52,227 nucleotides of DNA, from assembly GCF_022829295.1 (NCBI RefSeq), contig NZ_JAKSYH010000089.1, positions 1-52,227 on the forward strand, written 5' to 3'. Positions 15,829-24,790 of this stretch are shown here, piece by piece; within the stretch, counting starts at the first letter, position 1; each line of letters opens with the position of its first letter. The notes beneath the pieces were generated by a model. That model was given only the letters and a program-made list of their open reading frames with translations. It did not search any database and was not told the origin of the DNA. This DNA is from Methylobacterium sp. J-088. GTDB lineage: Bacteria; Pseudomonadota; Alphaproteobacteria; Rhizobiales; Beijerinckiaceae. The position numbers and the translations under genes are program-made.

Positions 15829-15859
15829 CATCGTGTCGATTGCGATTTTCGACACGATG
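15829..15859. promoter_or_regulatory. 11-bp inverted repeat downstream of the XRE gene
   Basis: CATCGTGTCGA (15829-15839) and its exact reverse complement (15849-15859) are separated by 9 bases. There is no U-tract, so it is either a weak terminator for the XRE gene or a protein-binding operator. It lies 64 bases past the XRE stop and about 165 bases before metK. Confidence 0.5.
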
Positions 15860-15930
15860 GACTCGGTATTCAGCACCGGCCGTTTTTCCACTCACATCGT
15901 CCGTTATAGCGGATCCGTTCGGCAATCCGT

Positions 15931-15982
15931 CTTGACCGGACTCGGGTCGGGTGCGAGAACCCCGACCCAAACTAGGGTCAAG
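15931..15982 (+). promoter_or_regulatory. Nested inverted repeats in the metK leader
   Basis: Two stems are nested. An outer CTTGACC (15931-15937) pairs with GGTCAAG (15976-15982). An inner GGGTCGGG (15944-15951) pairs with CCCGACCC (15961-15968), leaving a 9-base loop, with 6-7 unpaired bases on each side between the stems. The structure ends about 40 bases before the metK start. It does not match the SAM-II or SAM/SAH riboswitch consensus as I know them. It could be a leader RNA fold or a DNA palindrome for the adjacent regulator. Confidence 0.5.
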
Positions 15983-16023
15983 CGCCGCGATCGCGCAGGC
16001 GTGCTCTGCAGGCGAGGCCGTCC

Positions 16024-17202
16024 ATGCCGCGTTCCAACTACCTGTTCACCAGCGAGTCCGTCTCCGAGGGGCATCCGGACAAGGTCTGCGACAGGATCTC
16101 GGACACCGTGGTCGATGCCTACCTGACGGCGATGCCGGAAGCGCGGCTCGGGGTTGAGACGCTGGCCACCACCAACCGCATCGTCATCGCCGGTGAGGTG
16201 CGCGGGCCGGACTCGGTCACCTTCAAGGATCTCGAAGCCCTGACCCGCGAGGCGGTGAAGGATATCGGCTACGAGCAGGCCGGCTTCCACTGGAAGAACA
16301 ACGACGTCGCCATCCACCTGCACGCCCAGTCGGCCGACATCGCTCAGGGTGTGGACGCCGCCGGCAACAAGGATGAGGGTGCGGGCGACCAGGGCATCAT
16401 GTTCGGCTACGCCGCCGACGAGACGCCCGAGCTGATGCCGGCCCCGATCTTCTACGCCCACCGGATCCTCAAGGACCTCGCCGACGCCCGCCGGGCCAAG
16501 CAGGGCGATGCCGCCAAGCTCGGCCCCGACGCCAAGAGCCAGGTGACGGTCCGCTACGAGAACGGCCGCCCGGTCGAGGTGACCCAGATCGTGCTCTCGA
16601 CCCAGCACCTCGACGAGTCCCTGGACTCGGCGGATGTGCGCGCCATCGTCGAGCCCTACATCCGCAAGGCCCTGCCGGAGGGCTGGGTCAACGAGAGCAC
16701 GGCCTGGCACGTCAACCCGACCGGCAAGTTCGTGATCGGCGGCCCGGACGGCGATGCCGGCCTCACCGGCCGCAAGATCATCGTGGACACCTACGGCGGC
16801 GCGGCGCCCCACGGCGGCGGTGCCTTCTCGGGCAAGGATCCGACCAAGGTCGACCGCTCGGCGGCCTACGCGGCCCGCTACCTCGCCAAGAACGTCGTGG
16901 CCGCCGGGCTCGCCCGCCGCGCGACGATCCAGCTCGCCTACGCGATCGGCGTGTCGAAGCCGCTCTCGATCTATGTGGACCTGCATGGCACCGGAAACGT
17001 GGACGAGGCCAAGCTCGAGGGCGTGCTGATGGACGCCCTGGACCTCTCGCCCCGCGGCATCCGCACGGCGCTCGGCCTCAACAAGCCGATCTACGCGCGC
17101 ACCGCGGCCTACGGCCATTTCGGCCGCGCCCCCGAGGCCGATGGCGGCTTCTCCTGGGAGCGGACCGACCTCGCCGACAAGCTGAAGTCGGCGCTGGCCT
17201 GA
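16024..17202 (+). CDS. metK: S-adenosylmethionine synthetase
   Basis: A 392-residue enzyme making S-adenosylmethionine from methionine and ATP in the cytoplasm. It begins [20 protein letters not shown] and carries the signatures [12 protein letters not shown] and [21 protein letters not shown]. The ADP/methionine-binding region [20 protein letters not shown] and full length (usual range 380-400) leave no doubt. The upstream leader contains nested inverted repeats that may regulate it. SAM made here is the methyl donor for the neighbouring tRNA methyltransferase TrmB and other methylases. Confidence 0.98.
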   Translation: MPRSNYLFTSESVSEGHPDKVCDRISDTVVDAYLTAMPEARLGVETLATTNRIVIAGEVRGPDSVTFKDLEALTREAVKDIGYEQAGFHWKNNDVAIHLHAQSADIAQGVDAAGNKDEGAGDQGIMFGYAADETPELMPAPIFYAHRILKDLADARRAKQGDAAKLGPDAKSQVTVRYENGRPVEVTQIVLSTQHLDESLDSADVRAIVEPYIRKALPEGWVNESTAWHVNPTGKFVIGGPDGDAGLTGRKIIVDTYGGAAPHGGGAFSGKDPTKVDRSAAYAARYLAKNVVAAGLARRATIQLAYAIGVSKPLSIYVDLHGTGNVDEAKLEGVLMDALDLSPRGIRTALGLNKPIYARTAAYGHFGRAPEADGGFSWERTDLADKLKSALA

Positions 17203-17215
17203 GCCTCGCGCAATC

Positions 17216-17320
17216 TGGTTTCAAAAGGTCGAGACCTTTTGCGGGTGCAGGGCGGAGCCCTGCTGTCGGGCTCAGCCCTGACGACCCGCCAAAGGGCTCG
17301 CGCCCGTTGGAATCCTTTCG
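17216..17320. repeat. Palindromic repeat between metK and trmB
   Basis: AAAAGGTC (17223-17230) and GACCTTTT (17233-17240) form a near-perfect palindrome. They are followed by CAGGGC/GCCCTG (17248-17253 and 17257-17262) and the ACCCGCCAAAGGGCTCGCGCCC block. The order of blocks matches 11302-11410, so this is a dispersed repeat. Just after the metK stop it could also serve as the metK terminator. Confidence 0.6.
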
Positions 17321-17355
17321 CTCTGCGCTGAACGGGCCGAGACCAAGTCGTTGCC

Positions 17356-18099
17356 ATGTCTGAGATGAGCCGGCAGCCCGGTCCCTCGGCCGAGGAGCCG
17401 GAACGCGCCTTCTTCGGCCGGCGCAAGGGCAAGCGTCTGCGAGGCGAGCAGGAGCGGCGACTCGCCGATCTGCTGCCTAACCTGCGCGTGAGCCTGCCGC
17501 CGGACGATCGGACCCTCGATCCGCGCACGCTCTTCCCCGCTCCACCCGAAGCGGTTTGGCTCGAGATCGGCTTCGGCGGCGGAGAGCACCTCGCCGCGCA
17601 GGCCGCGGCCCAGCCCGAGATCGGCTTCATCGGGGCAGAGCCCTTCGTCAACGGCGTGGTGAAGCTGCTCGCCGCGATCGAGGCGCGGTCCGTACGCAAC
17701 ATCCGCATCCTCGACGAAGACGTGACCGCCCTGCTGGCGCGCCTGCCGGATGCCTGCCTGGACCGGGTCTACCTGCTCTATCCCGATCCGTGGCCGAAGC
17801 GGCGCCAGCGCAAGCGCCGCTTCGTCTCGGACGCCTCGCTCGCCGAGATCGGCCGGGTCCTCAAGGATGGCGGCCTGTTCCGCTTCGCCAGCGACATCGA
17901 CGACTATGCCGGCTGGACCCTGGTGCGGGCCGCGCGCTGCCCGGTCCTGACTTGGACGGCGCGGGCAGCGTCGGACTGGACGAGAGCCTTCCCGGGCTGG
18001 CCCGGCACCCGCTACGAGGCCAAGGCGCTGGCGGCCGGACGGCGGCCGACCTACCTGGAATTCGCCCGCCTGCCGCGCGGCTCCGAAACTTCGGCCTGA
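17356..18099 (+). CDS. trmB: tRNA (guanine-N7-)-methyltransferase
   Basis: A 247-residue SAM-dependent enzyme that methylates G46 in the tRNA variable loop. The N-terminal RRKGKRLRGEQERRL is basic. The SAM-binding motif is WLEIGFGGGEHL, and the family signature around YLLYPDPWPKRRQRKRRF contains the catalytic aspartate. The C-terminus TRYEAKALAAGRRPTYLEF matches the TrmB fold. It follows metK as in other Hyphomicrobiales, separated by a palindromic repeat. The tRNA-Arg upstream has a G in the variable region and could be one substrate among many. Confidence 0.96.
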   Translation: MSEMSRQPGPSAEEPERAFFGRRKGKRLRGEQERRLADLLPNLRVSLPPDDRTLDPRTLFPAPPEAVWLEIGFGGGEHLAAQAAAQPEIGFIGAEPFVNGVVKLLAAIEARSVRNIRILDEDVTALLARLPDACLDRVYLLYPDPWPKRRQRKRRFVSDASLAEIGRVLKDGGLFRFASDIDDYAGWTLVRAARCPVLTWTARAASDWTRAFPGWPGTRYEAKALAAGRRPTYLEFARLPRGSETSA

Positions 18100-18276
18100 C
18101 GCAAGCCCGGCTTCCCCTTCGGCCGCCCAGGCTCTAAGCCCGCGGGAACGGGGCACCGCAATTCCAGTGGACCACCTTGCCACGGCCACGCTCGGGCGCC
18201 ATCCTGATTCGGTCGTGGCGGGCGAGGGGCCAGCTCCTGCGGGAGCGCGCTGGGGCGGGTTCGAGGATTCGTCCAA

Positions 18277-20004
18277 GTGAGTGAGCGGGTGGCCCAGGGC
18301 CCGGCGGCGGACGACCCATATCGCGCCGGCTTCGAGGAGGCCGCGATCGGCCTCCTCGTGCTGTCGGCGGACGAGAGCGTGATCGCCGCCGCAAACCGGA
18401 CCCTGCACGATCTGATCGGATGGGCGCCGGGCACGCTGCCCGGCCGGGCGGTGGCCGACGTGCTTGGCGGAGGCCCAGGAGACCGTCAGATCGGCCTTCA
18501 GGCTGGCCTCCAGGTCTGGCGACGGACGAGTGGCAGCCCCCTCGACGTGCGGGTAAGCCGGGCCGGCCGCACCCTCGTGGTTGAAGCCGTCGACGTGGAT
18601 GTGGCCGCCCATTCCGAGGCGAACAGCGAGGCGCTGTCCGCCGCGGGTCTCGGCGAATGGCGCTGGGACCGGGCGACGGGTCTCCTCACCCTGTCTCGGC
18701 GCGCGGCACGGATCCTGGGCCGGCCGCCGGGCCGCTCCGTCTCGTGGGAGGACATGAAGACCAGCCTGTCGGAGGCCGAACTCGCGCGCCTCAGCGCGCT
18801 CATCGCCGAGGCGGGCGCGACCGGTTCGCCCTATCAGTTCGACACGCCCATCACGGTGGCCGGGCGGACGGTGATCCTGCGCGTTCGGGGACAGGCTGTG
18901 CTTGGCTCCGACGGCGAGCCCGCCAGCATGGTCGGCGTCATCCAGGACATCACCACCCGGGTCGAGGCCCGGGACGAGATCCTGTCCCGCGACCAGCGCC
19001 TGCGGGTCGCGACCACGATCGCGAAGCTCGGCATCTTCGAGTGGCACATGCTCGAGGACCAAGCGATCTGGGAGAACGAGCACATGTACGAGATCTTCGG
19101 GCACGCGCCCGAGGACGGCACCATCGGCAAGGCCGAGTTCCTGAACGACATCCTCCACCCGGAGGACCGCCCGGCCGTGCGCAAGGCGATCTCGCGGGCG
19201 CTGCGTGAGGACGGGATCCTGCAGATCGGTGGCCGCATCCGGCGCAAATCGGACGGCGCCTGGCGCACGATCGACATGGCCGGCCGGTTCGAGCGCGATG
19301 CCCCCGGCCGCCTGCCGCGCCGCCTGATCGGCGTGGTCGCGGACGTGACCGACCGGCGCCTCGCCGAGGAACGCCAGAGCCTGCTGATCCGCGAACTGCA
19401 CCACCGGGTGAAGAACACGCTGGCCACCGTCCAGGCGATCGTGGGTTCCACGGCGCGGACGGCGTCCAGCATCGAGAGCTTCTACGAGGCCTTCGTCGGG
19501 CGCATCAAGTCGTTGGCCCACACGCACTCGGTGCTCACCGAGGACACGTGGCAGATGGCCTCGCTGGAGAACCTCCTGCTCAACGAGCTGAAGCCCTACG
19601 CGGAGGTGACCGCGGACGGCGGCGCGGAGGGTCGCATCAGCCTGTCGGGGCCGGCCATCGACCTGCCCTCCGAGATCGCGGTGCCGATCGGGATGGCGAT
19701 CCACGAACTCACCACCAACGCCGCCAAGTACGGGGCGCTCTCGAACCGCACGGGACGGGTCGCGGTGGAGTGGACCCTGGAGCCCGGCGGACCGGCCGGG
19801 ATCCTGCGCTTCTCGTGGCGGGAGACCGGCGGGCCGCCGGTGGCACCGCCGAGCCGCCAGGGTTTCGGCTCGCGGCTGCTCCAGAGGGTCCTGATCGCAC
19901 AGGTCCAGGCCGAGGTGACGACCGACTACGCCCCCGGCGGCTTCGCCCTCACCATGCGGGCCCCGATCCCGCCGCGCAACGACAGCCTCAACCCGCTGGT
20001 GTGA
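18277..20004 (+). CDS. PAS-domain HWE-family sensor histidine kinase
   Basis: A 575-residue cytoplasmic kinase. Three PAS-like segments are visible, at about residues 10-110, 120-230 (LGEWRWDRATGLLTLSRRAARIL) and 245-365 (FEWHMLEDQAIWENEHMYEIFG, with a PAC-like tail ending in LIGVVADVTDRR). The HWE kinase domain has phosphoacceptor H375 in RELHHRVKNTLATVQAIV, N-box IHELTTNAAKYGALS, the defining WRE in FSWRETGGPP, and the G-box GFGSRLLQRVL. GTG 18277 has GAGGA 9 bases upstream. No response regulator or transmembrane segment is present, so it is an orphan soluble sensor; signal and partner are unknown. HWE kinases in this order often sense light or join the general stress response. Confidence 0.93.
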   Translation: MSERVAQGPAADDPYRAGFEEAAIGLLVLSADESVIAAANRTLHDLIGWAPGTLPGRAVADVLGGGPGDRQIGLQAGLQVWRRTSGSPLDVRVSRAGRTLVVEAVDVDVAAHSEANSEALSAAGLGEWRWDRATGLLTLSRRAARILGRPPGRSVSWEDMKTSLSEAELARLSALIAEAGATGSPYQFDTPITVAGRTVILRVRGQAVLGSDGEPASMVGVIQDITTRVEARDEILSRDQRLRVATTIAKLGIFEWHMLEDQAIWENEHMYEIFGHAPEDGTIGKAEFLNDILHPEDRPAVRKAISRALREDGILQIGGRIRRKSDGAWRTIDMAGRFERDAPGRLPRRLIGVVADVTDRRLAEERQSLLIRELHHRVKNTLATVQAIVGSTARTASSIESFYEAFVGRIKSLAHTHSVLTEDTWQMASLENLLLNELKPYAEVTADGGAEGRISLSGPAIDLPSEIAVPIGMAIHELTTNAAKYGALSNRTGRVAVEWTLEPGGPAGILRFSWRETGGPPVAPPSRQGFGSRLLQRVLIAQVQAEVTTDYAPGGFALTMRAPIPPRNDSLNPLV

Positions 20005-20022
20005 TCCCCCCGAAACGGGCGC

Positions 20023-20883
20023 TCAGGCTGCGCCCCGCGTGCCGGATTCGCCGCCTCCGTCCACGAAGGCCTTCAGCTCGTCGAGGGACGCGAAGGTGAA
20101 CCGGCCCTGCGGCGTCTCTGCCTCGATCGAGCCGTTCTCGAACATCACGTAGGTGTTGCCGCCCGAGGCGTAGCGCCCGACCACGGTGCGCGTGTCGGGC
20201 TGCGGGGCCGAGGGCTTCGGCTCGGGCTCGGGGGTCAGATGCGCAGGCGGCCCTGCCCCCGGTCCAAGGAGGGACTCGGGCGCGGCGAACAGATCATCCT
20301 CGGGGGCGATCACGCCTGCCGGCTGCACCCCCACGGACTGCACCGCCTCGGATCGAGGCGTCTCCGGCTGGGACGGGGGGATCGGCCCCCGCGGGACGAT
20401 GGGCGGTACAGGGGTGTACAGGGTCGGCTCGGACCGGACCGGTTTCGGTAGATCGGCCGGCACAGGTGAAGCCGCCTCCGGCCGGAGATCCAGGTTTGGC
20501 TCGATCCGAGGGCGCTCGGGATCGAAGGGCGGCTCGACCACCGATGGCACGATGAAGGCTGGGGCCGCGGGCAGAATCGGCAGCCGAGCCCGGCCCTCGT
20601 CGGCGGTGTTCGGCGCCGCGCCGGGCGAGGCAAGGAGCGCAGCTTCGGGCGAGACCTGCCGCGGCCCCGATGTCGGAACCTGTTCGATCGCCCGCGCGAC
20701 GCGCCGGAAGCTGACGGCGAGCACGCCGAGGCCCAGCAGGACCGCCCCCGATGAGGCCGCCACCGAGCCCGCGATCACCATCGCGAGTCCGCTCTCCAAC
20801 CGTACATACGGGAAGCCCTGGATCACGGCGGCGCAGCCCCCGATGATCATGGCGGCGGCGAGCGCGAACAGCGCAGCGATCAT
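20023..20883 (-). CDS. Two-helix membrane protein with a proline-rich linker, unknown
   Basis: About 286 residues. Two transmembrane segments lie near the N-terminus (IAALFALAAAMIIGGCAAVI and LAMVIAGSVAASSGAVLLGL). A long proline/glutamate-rich linker with many PxxP stretches follows. It ends in a short folded domain, VVGRYASGGNTYVMFENGSI then FTFASLDELKAFVDG, which is the likely functional part. Similar tail domains occur on hypothetical proteins of this order; I know of no assigned function. ATG 20883 has AGAGAG just upstream; a GTG at 20934 would lengthen it by 17 residues. It converges with the histidine kinase gene, leaving 18 bases between stops. Confidence 0.75.
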   Translation of the reverse strand: MIAALFALAAAMIIGGCAAVIQGFPYVRLESGLAMVIAGSVAASSGAVLLGLGVLAVSFRRVARAIEQVPTSGPRQVSPEAALLASPGAAPNTADEGRARLPILPAAPAFIVPSVVEPPFDPERPRIEPNLDLRPEAASPVPADLPKPVRSEPTLYTPVPPIVPRGPIPPSQPETPRSEAVQSVGVQPAGVIAPEDDLFAAPESLLGPGAGPPAHLTPEPEPKPSAPQPDTRTVVGRYASGGNTYVMFENGSIEAETPQGRFTFASLDELKAFVDGGGESGTRGAA

Positions 20884-21184
20884 GAGACTCTCTGGCACGT
20901 GCCGGCTCCCGCCGGCCCTAAAGGCGTTGCGCACAGTAAGGCCTGGCCGGGATATTGCAAAACCGGACGGCGAGATCTCCCGGGATAGCGCACGCCGCCG
21001 GTTGTCTGTGGCGGGGCCCGAGCAGCCTAGCGGCTTCCGTTTCCGGAAGTTCCCACGTGGCCGGCCCGGAACGGCGTTGCCGTCCTGCGGCGCCCGACTT
21101 ACCTAGCGGTCTCTCGACTCGGGAGCCCCCGCCGGGACGAGGCTGCCCTTTGCCCATGTTCTTTGCCAAGCGGAGACAGACGCG

Positions 21185-21784
21185 ATGACCTTTACCCTGC
21201 CGGAACTGCCCTACGCGTATGATGCGCTCGGGCCGTACATGTCGAAGGAAACCCTCGAGTTTCACCACGACAAGCACCACAAGGCCTATGTCGATACGGG
21301 CAACAAGCTGCTCGAGGGCACCGATCTCCAGGGCAAGAGCGTCGAGGAGATCGTCAAGGCCGCCTACAACACGAATCAGCCGCTCTTCAACAATGCCGGC
21401 CAGCACTACAACCACATCCACTTCTGGCAGTGGATGAAGCCCAACGGCGGCGGCGCGATCCCGGGTGCGCTCGCCAAGAAGATCGACGAGGATCTCGGCG
21501 GCGCCGAGAAGTTCAAGGCGGACTTCATCCAGGCGGGCATTGGCCAGTTCGGCTCGGGCTGGGCGTGGCTGGCCGTCAAGGACGGCAAGCTCGCCATCAT
21601 GAAGACCCCGAACGGCGAGAACCCGCTGGTCCACGGTGCGAAGCCGATCCTCGGCGTCGACGTTTGGGAGCACTCCTACTACATCGATTACCGCAACCGC
21701 CGGCCCGACTACCTCAAGGCGTTCATCGAGAACCTCGTGAACTGGGAGCACGTCGAGAAGATGTACGCCGAGGCAACCGCCTGA
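21185..21784 (+). CDS. sodB: Superoxide dismutase, iron-type
   Basis: A 199-residue Fe/Mn superoxide dismutase that converts superoxide to oxygen and peroxide. Metal ligands are H27 (EFHHDKHH), H77 (QHYNHIHFW), D159 and H163 (DVWEHSYY). A glutamine (Q73) sits four residues before the second histidine, as in iron-type enzymes, whereas manganese types have glycine there; metal choice is still an inference. GGAGA at 21172-21176 is well placed for the ATG. No signal peptide is seen, so it is cytoplasmic. The gene is monocistronic and followed by a stem-loop. Confidence 0.96.
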   Translation: MTFTLPELPYAYDALGPYMSKETLEFHHDKHHKAYVDTGNKLLEGTDLQGKSVEEIVKAAYNTNQPLFNNAGQHYNHIHFWQWMKPNGGGAIPGALAKKIDEDLGGAEKFKADFIQAGIGQFGSGWAWLAVKDGKLAIMKTPNGENPLVHGAKPILGVDVWEHSYYIDYRNRRPDYLKAFIENLVNWEHVEKMYAEATA

Positions 21785-21795
21785 GGCGTCCAGCC

Positions 21796-21824
21796 GGTGT
21801 CGCGGGCCTTGTGTCCGCGGCACC
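21796..21824 (+). terminator. Stem-loop after sodB
   Basis: GGTGTCGCGG (21796-21805) pairs with CCGCGGCACC (21815-21824) through nine Watson-Crick pairs and one G-U, with a 9-base loop. It starts 12 bases after the sodB stop. The following bases are not U-rich, so termination strength is uncertain. Confidence 0.5.
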
Positions 21825-21987
21825 CTTGAGGTGGCCGAAGAAACCGGCTCTTGATGCGCGCATCATCGGATGACCCGGTGCTGAAGGGTCCGGCCATTCC
21901 TTTGCGATCAATATCCGTGACGGTGGAACAGCGCTCCTTCACCCTTCTGCGGGGAGAGCGGCGCCGAACAGCGTTGCGCCCGAATCC

Positions 21988-23514
21988 ATGATCCGCTCCA
22001 TCCTCTCGGTCGGCGGCTGGACCCTGGTCTCGCGCGTCACCGGCTTCGCCCGGGACGTTGTGATGGCCGCCGTGATGGGCGCCGGGCCCATGGCGGACGC
22101 GTTCGTGGTGGCGTTCCGGCTGCCGAACCATTTCCGCGCGATCTTCGGCGAGGGCGCGTTCAACACCGCCTTCGTGCCGGCTTATGCCGGGCTCGCGGAG
22201 GCCGGTGAACCGGGGGTCGCGCACCGCTTCGCCGATCGCGTCTTCACGCTGATGCTGATCGTGCAGCTTGTGCTGCTCAACCTTGCTCTTCCGGCGATGC
22301 CCTGGGTGGTTCACGCCCTGGCGCCGGGCTTCGCCGAGGATGGCGAGCGTTTCCAGCTCGCGGTGGCGCTGACCCGGATCACCTTCCCGTACCTGCTGTT
22401 CATGACGTTGGTGACGCTGCTGTCGGGCATCCTCAATGCCCACCGGCACTTCGCCGTGGCGGCCGGCGCGCCGGTGCTGCTCAACCTCGCCATGCTGGCG
22501 GCCCTGTCGGTGAGCTTCCTGTTCCCGAACGCTGCCTACGCGGCCGCTTGGGGAGTGGCCGTCTCGGGCGTGCTCCAGTTCGGCCTGCTCTGGTGGGGCT
22601 GCCGGCGAGTGCGCGTGATGCCGGACCTCGCCGTGCCGCGGGCCGATCCGGCCTTGAAACGCTTCTTTGCGGTGCTCGGGCCGGCGGTGATCGGCTCCGC
22701 CGGATTCCAGATCGCGGCCTTCGCCGACACGATCATCGCGAGCTGGCTGCCGACCGGCGCGGTCTCGGCGCTCTACTACGCCGATCGGCTCTACCAGCTC
22801 CCGTTCGGGGTCATCGCCATCGCGGCCGGCACGGTGCTGCTGCCCGAGATGAGCCGCCGGATCGCCGCTGGGGACGTCGCCGGGGCGCATGCGGCCCAGA
22901 ACCGGGCGGCGGGCTTCTCCCTGGCGCTCTCGGCGCCGTTCACGGTGGCGTTCCTGACCATCCCGGGTTTGATCATGGCGGCCCTGTTCCAGCGCGGCGC
23001 CTTCAGCGCGGAAGATGCCGCCCGGGCCGCCTCGGTGCTGGCGGCCTACGGCTTCGCGCTGCCGGCCGTGGTGCTGGTCCGCAGCGCGACGGCGAGCTTT
23101 TATGCCCGCCAGGACACCAAGACCCCGCTCTGGGCCTCGCTCACGGCGATCGGGGTGAACGTCGCCCTTAAGCTTTGGCTCACCGGTCCCTATGGTGTGA
23201 CCGGACTGGCGCTCGCCACAGCGGTCGCCCAGTGGGTGAACCTGATCCTGCTGCTCGTCCTAGCCAAACGCCGGAACTGGACGGCACCGGGGCGCACGCT
23301 CGGGCTCACCGTCGCGGGGGTCGTGCTCGCCTGCCTCGGTCTCGCGGTGGTGGCCGTCTACGGCCAGGGCCTCGCCCAGGCGCTGGTTCCGGCCCTGTCG
23401 CACGGGCGCGAACTCGCCGTTCTGGCACTGCTCGGGCTCGCCGGCGCGGTGGTCTATGGCGGCCTGCTGGCAGGTTTGCTGCACCTGTTCGGCCTGCGCC
23501 TGCGCCGTGCGTGA
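21988..23514 (+). CDS. murJ: Lipid II flippase MurJ
   Basis: A 508-residue polytopic inner-membrane protein of the MOP exporter superfamily that flips lipid II to the periplasm for peptidoglycan synthesis. The N-terminus SVGGWTLVSRVTGFARDVVMAAVMG and the following ADAFVVAFRLPNHFRAIFGEGAFNTAFVP are diagnostic of MurJ/MviN, including the essential arginines of the central cavity. About 14 hydrophobic segments fit the usual topology. It is followed after 70 bases by a dehalogenase gene on the same strand. The 200-base spacer before it holds the sodB stem-loop and a fragment of the TGCGGGGAGAG repeat, but no gene. Confidence 0.96.
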   Translation: MIRSILSVGGWTLVSRVTGFARDVVMAAVMGAGPMADAFVVAFRLPNHFRAIFGEGAFNTAFVPAYAGLAEAGEPGVAHRFADRVFTLMLIVQLVLLNLALPAMPWVVHALAPGFAEDGERFQLAVALTRITFPYLLFMTLVTLLSGILNAHRHFAVAAGAPVLLNLAMLAALSVSFLFPNAAYAAAWGVAVSGVLQFGLLWWGCRRVRVMPDLAVPRADPALKRFFAVLGPAVIGSAGFQIAAFADTIIASWLPTGAVSALYYADRLYQLPFGVIAIAAGTVLLPEMSRRIAAGDVAGAHAAQNRAAGFSLALSAPFTVAFLTIPGLIMAALFQRGAFSAEDAARAASVLAAYGFALPAVVLVRSATASFYARQDTKTPLWASLTAIGVNVALKLWLTGPYGVTGLALATAVAQWVNLILLLVLAKRRNWTAPGRTLGLTVAGVVLACLGLAVVAVYGQGLAQALVPALSHGRELAVLALLGLAGAVVYGGLLAGLLHLFGLRLRRA

Positions 23515-23584
23515 GAAAAAGGTCGGGCTCGCCGCGGTGCGGGTCCGGCCCCAGATCGGGCGGTAGCACCTAGAGAGGATCGCC

Positions 23585-24262
23585 ATGACCGACGCATCAG
23601 GACTGCTCGCGGGCGTGAAGGCCGCCGTCTTCGACGCCTACGGCACGCTGTTCGACGTCAACGCCGCGGTCCAGCGCTACGCTGGGGCGGTGGGGCCGGA
23701 CGCCGACCACCTGTCCGAGGTCTGGCGCACCAAGCAGCTCGAATACAGCTGGACCCTGTCGCTGATGGGTCGCTACGCCGCCTTCTGGGACCTGACCGTA
23801 CGGGCCCTCGACTACGCGCTCGCGGTCCACCCGAACGTCGATGCGGGCCTGCGGGAGCGGTTGCTCGACGCCTACCGCGACCTCGAGGCCTATCCGGAGG
23901 TGCCGGGCGTGCTGGCGGCCCTGCGCAAGCGCGGCATCCGCACCGCGATCCTGACTAACGGCAACGCCGCCATGGTCGACCGCGCCGTAGCCTCGGCGGG
24001 GCTGGCCGATCACCTGGACGCCGTGCTGTCGGTGGACGACGCGCAGGTTTTCAAGACTCACCCCGACGCCTACCGGAGCGCCCTGACCCGGCTCGCTGTC
24101 GGGGCAAGGGACGTGCTGTTCTGCTCCTCAAACCGTTGGGATGTGGCGGGGGCGACCGCCTTCGGGTTCCGCACCGCCTGGGTCAACCGCAAGGGGCTGC
24201 CGGAGGAATACGCCGACCTCGCCCCAATGACTGTGGTGGAGAGCCTCGACGGGCTGCTCTGA
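23585..24262 (+). CDS. Haloacid dehalogenase, type II (HAD superfamily)
   Basis: A 225-residue HAD hydrolase. The nucleophile D17 is in VFDAYGTLFDVNA, the helical cap contains QLEYSWTLSLMGRYAAFWDLT, motif II is ILTNGN, motif III is QVFKTHPDAY and the acidic/asparagine motif is CSSNRWDVAGATAFGF. These match L-2-haloacid dehalogenases, which replace the halogen of 2-haloalkanoic acids with hydroxyl. Motif III has KTHP rather than the commoner KPHP/KPDP, a conservative change. GAGAGG upstream of ATG 23585 supports the start. Whether it degrades haloacids or a housekeeping phosphate ester is not decided by sequence. Confidence 0.9.
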   Translation: MTDASGLLAGVKAAVFDAYGTLFDVNAAVQRYAGAVGPDADHLSEVWRTKQLEYSWTLSLMGRYAAFWDLTVRALDYALAVHPNVDAGLRERLLDAYRDLEAYPEVPGVLAALRKRGIRTAILTNGNAAMVDRAVASAGLADHLDAVLSVDDAQVFKTHPDAYRSALTRLAVGARDVLFCSSNRWDVAGATAFGFRTAWVNRKGLPEEYADLAPMTVVESLDGLL

Positions 24263-24378
24263 TCCCATCCGAGCTCGAATCGTCCGGTTCATATGGCACA
24301 TGTTCGCATTGGGCGGCTTCGGGGATTTTTAATCCTCCGGTGTTGGATTGTGCTCAACACGAACGGGAGATGTTGCGC

Positions 24379-24729
24379 GTGTCCTTCAGCGGTTCCTTCA
24401 CGATGACTCGCGCCGGGGCCGCCGCCCTTGCGACGACCCTGGTGCTCGGGGCCGTCGCCCCGGCCACCGCCCGCGACCAGACCGGCGCCATCGTCGGCGG
24501 CCTCGCGGCTGGCGTGGTCGGCGGCGTCGTGGGCAGCGCCCTCATCAACGGCGCCAACAACCCGCCTCCGCCCCCGCCGCCGGAGTACCGTCCGCGCCGC
24601 GTGCTCGTCGAGGAGCCCGAGCCCGTCGTGATCCGCGAGCGCCGCGGCCCGATCTGCCACTACGAGCGCCGCAAGGAGTGGCTCGGCGACGGCGAGTTCA
24701 CCTACCGCCGCGTCGAGGTTTGCGAGTAA
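24379..24729 (+). CDS. Small exported glycine-zipper protein, unknown
   Basis: About 116 residues with a signal peptide (ALATTLVLGAVAPATA), then a glycine-zipper segment, IVGGLAAGVVGGVVGSALI, of the kind that inserts into or associates with membranes. A polyproline run follows (PPPPPPPEYRPRR), then a C-terminal ICHYERRKEWLGDGEFTYRRVEVC motif whose two cysteines could form a disulfide. Similar small envelope proteins are common in Hyphomicrobiales and have no assigned role. GGGAG at 24365-24369 is 9 bases before GTG 24379; ATG 24370 and ATG 24403 are in-frame alternatives. Confidence 0.75.
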   Translation: MSFSGSFTMTRAGAAALATTLVLGAVAPATARDQTGAIVGGLAAGVVGGVVGSALINGANNPPPPPPPEYRPRRVLVEEPEPVVIRERRGPICHYERRKEWLGDGEFTYRRVEVCE

Positions 24730-24790
24730 GCTTTTCGCACGGGCTGCAGCACCAAATCACGCGCCGCGTCTCTTCCGGGCGCGGCGCGTC

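Noticed and set aside
15766..16023. SAM-II or SAM/SAH riboswitch before metK
   Set aside because: I looked for the conserved cores I know for these classes and did not find them; only the nested inverted repeats are present.
17272..19704. Very long minus-strand open frame (about 810 codons)
   Set aside because: It is antisense to trmB and the HWE kinase, both clear family members. Its product is arginine/glycine/histidine-rich with no motif, as expected of antisense frames in GC-rich DNA.
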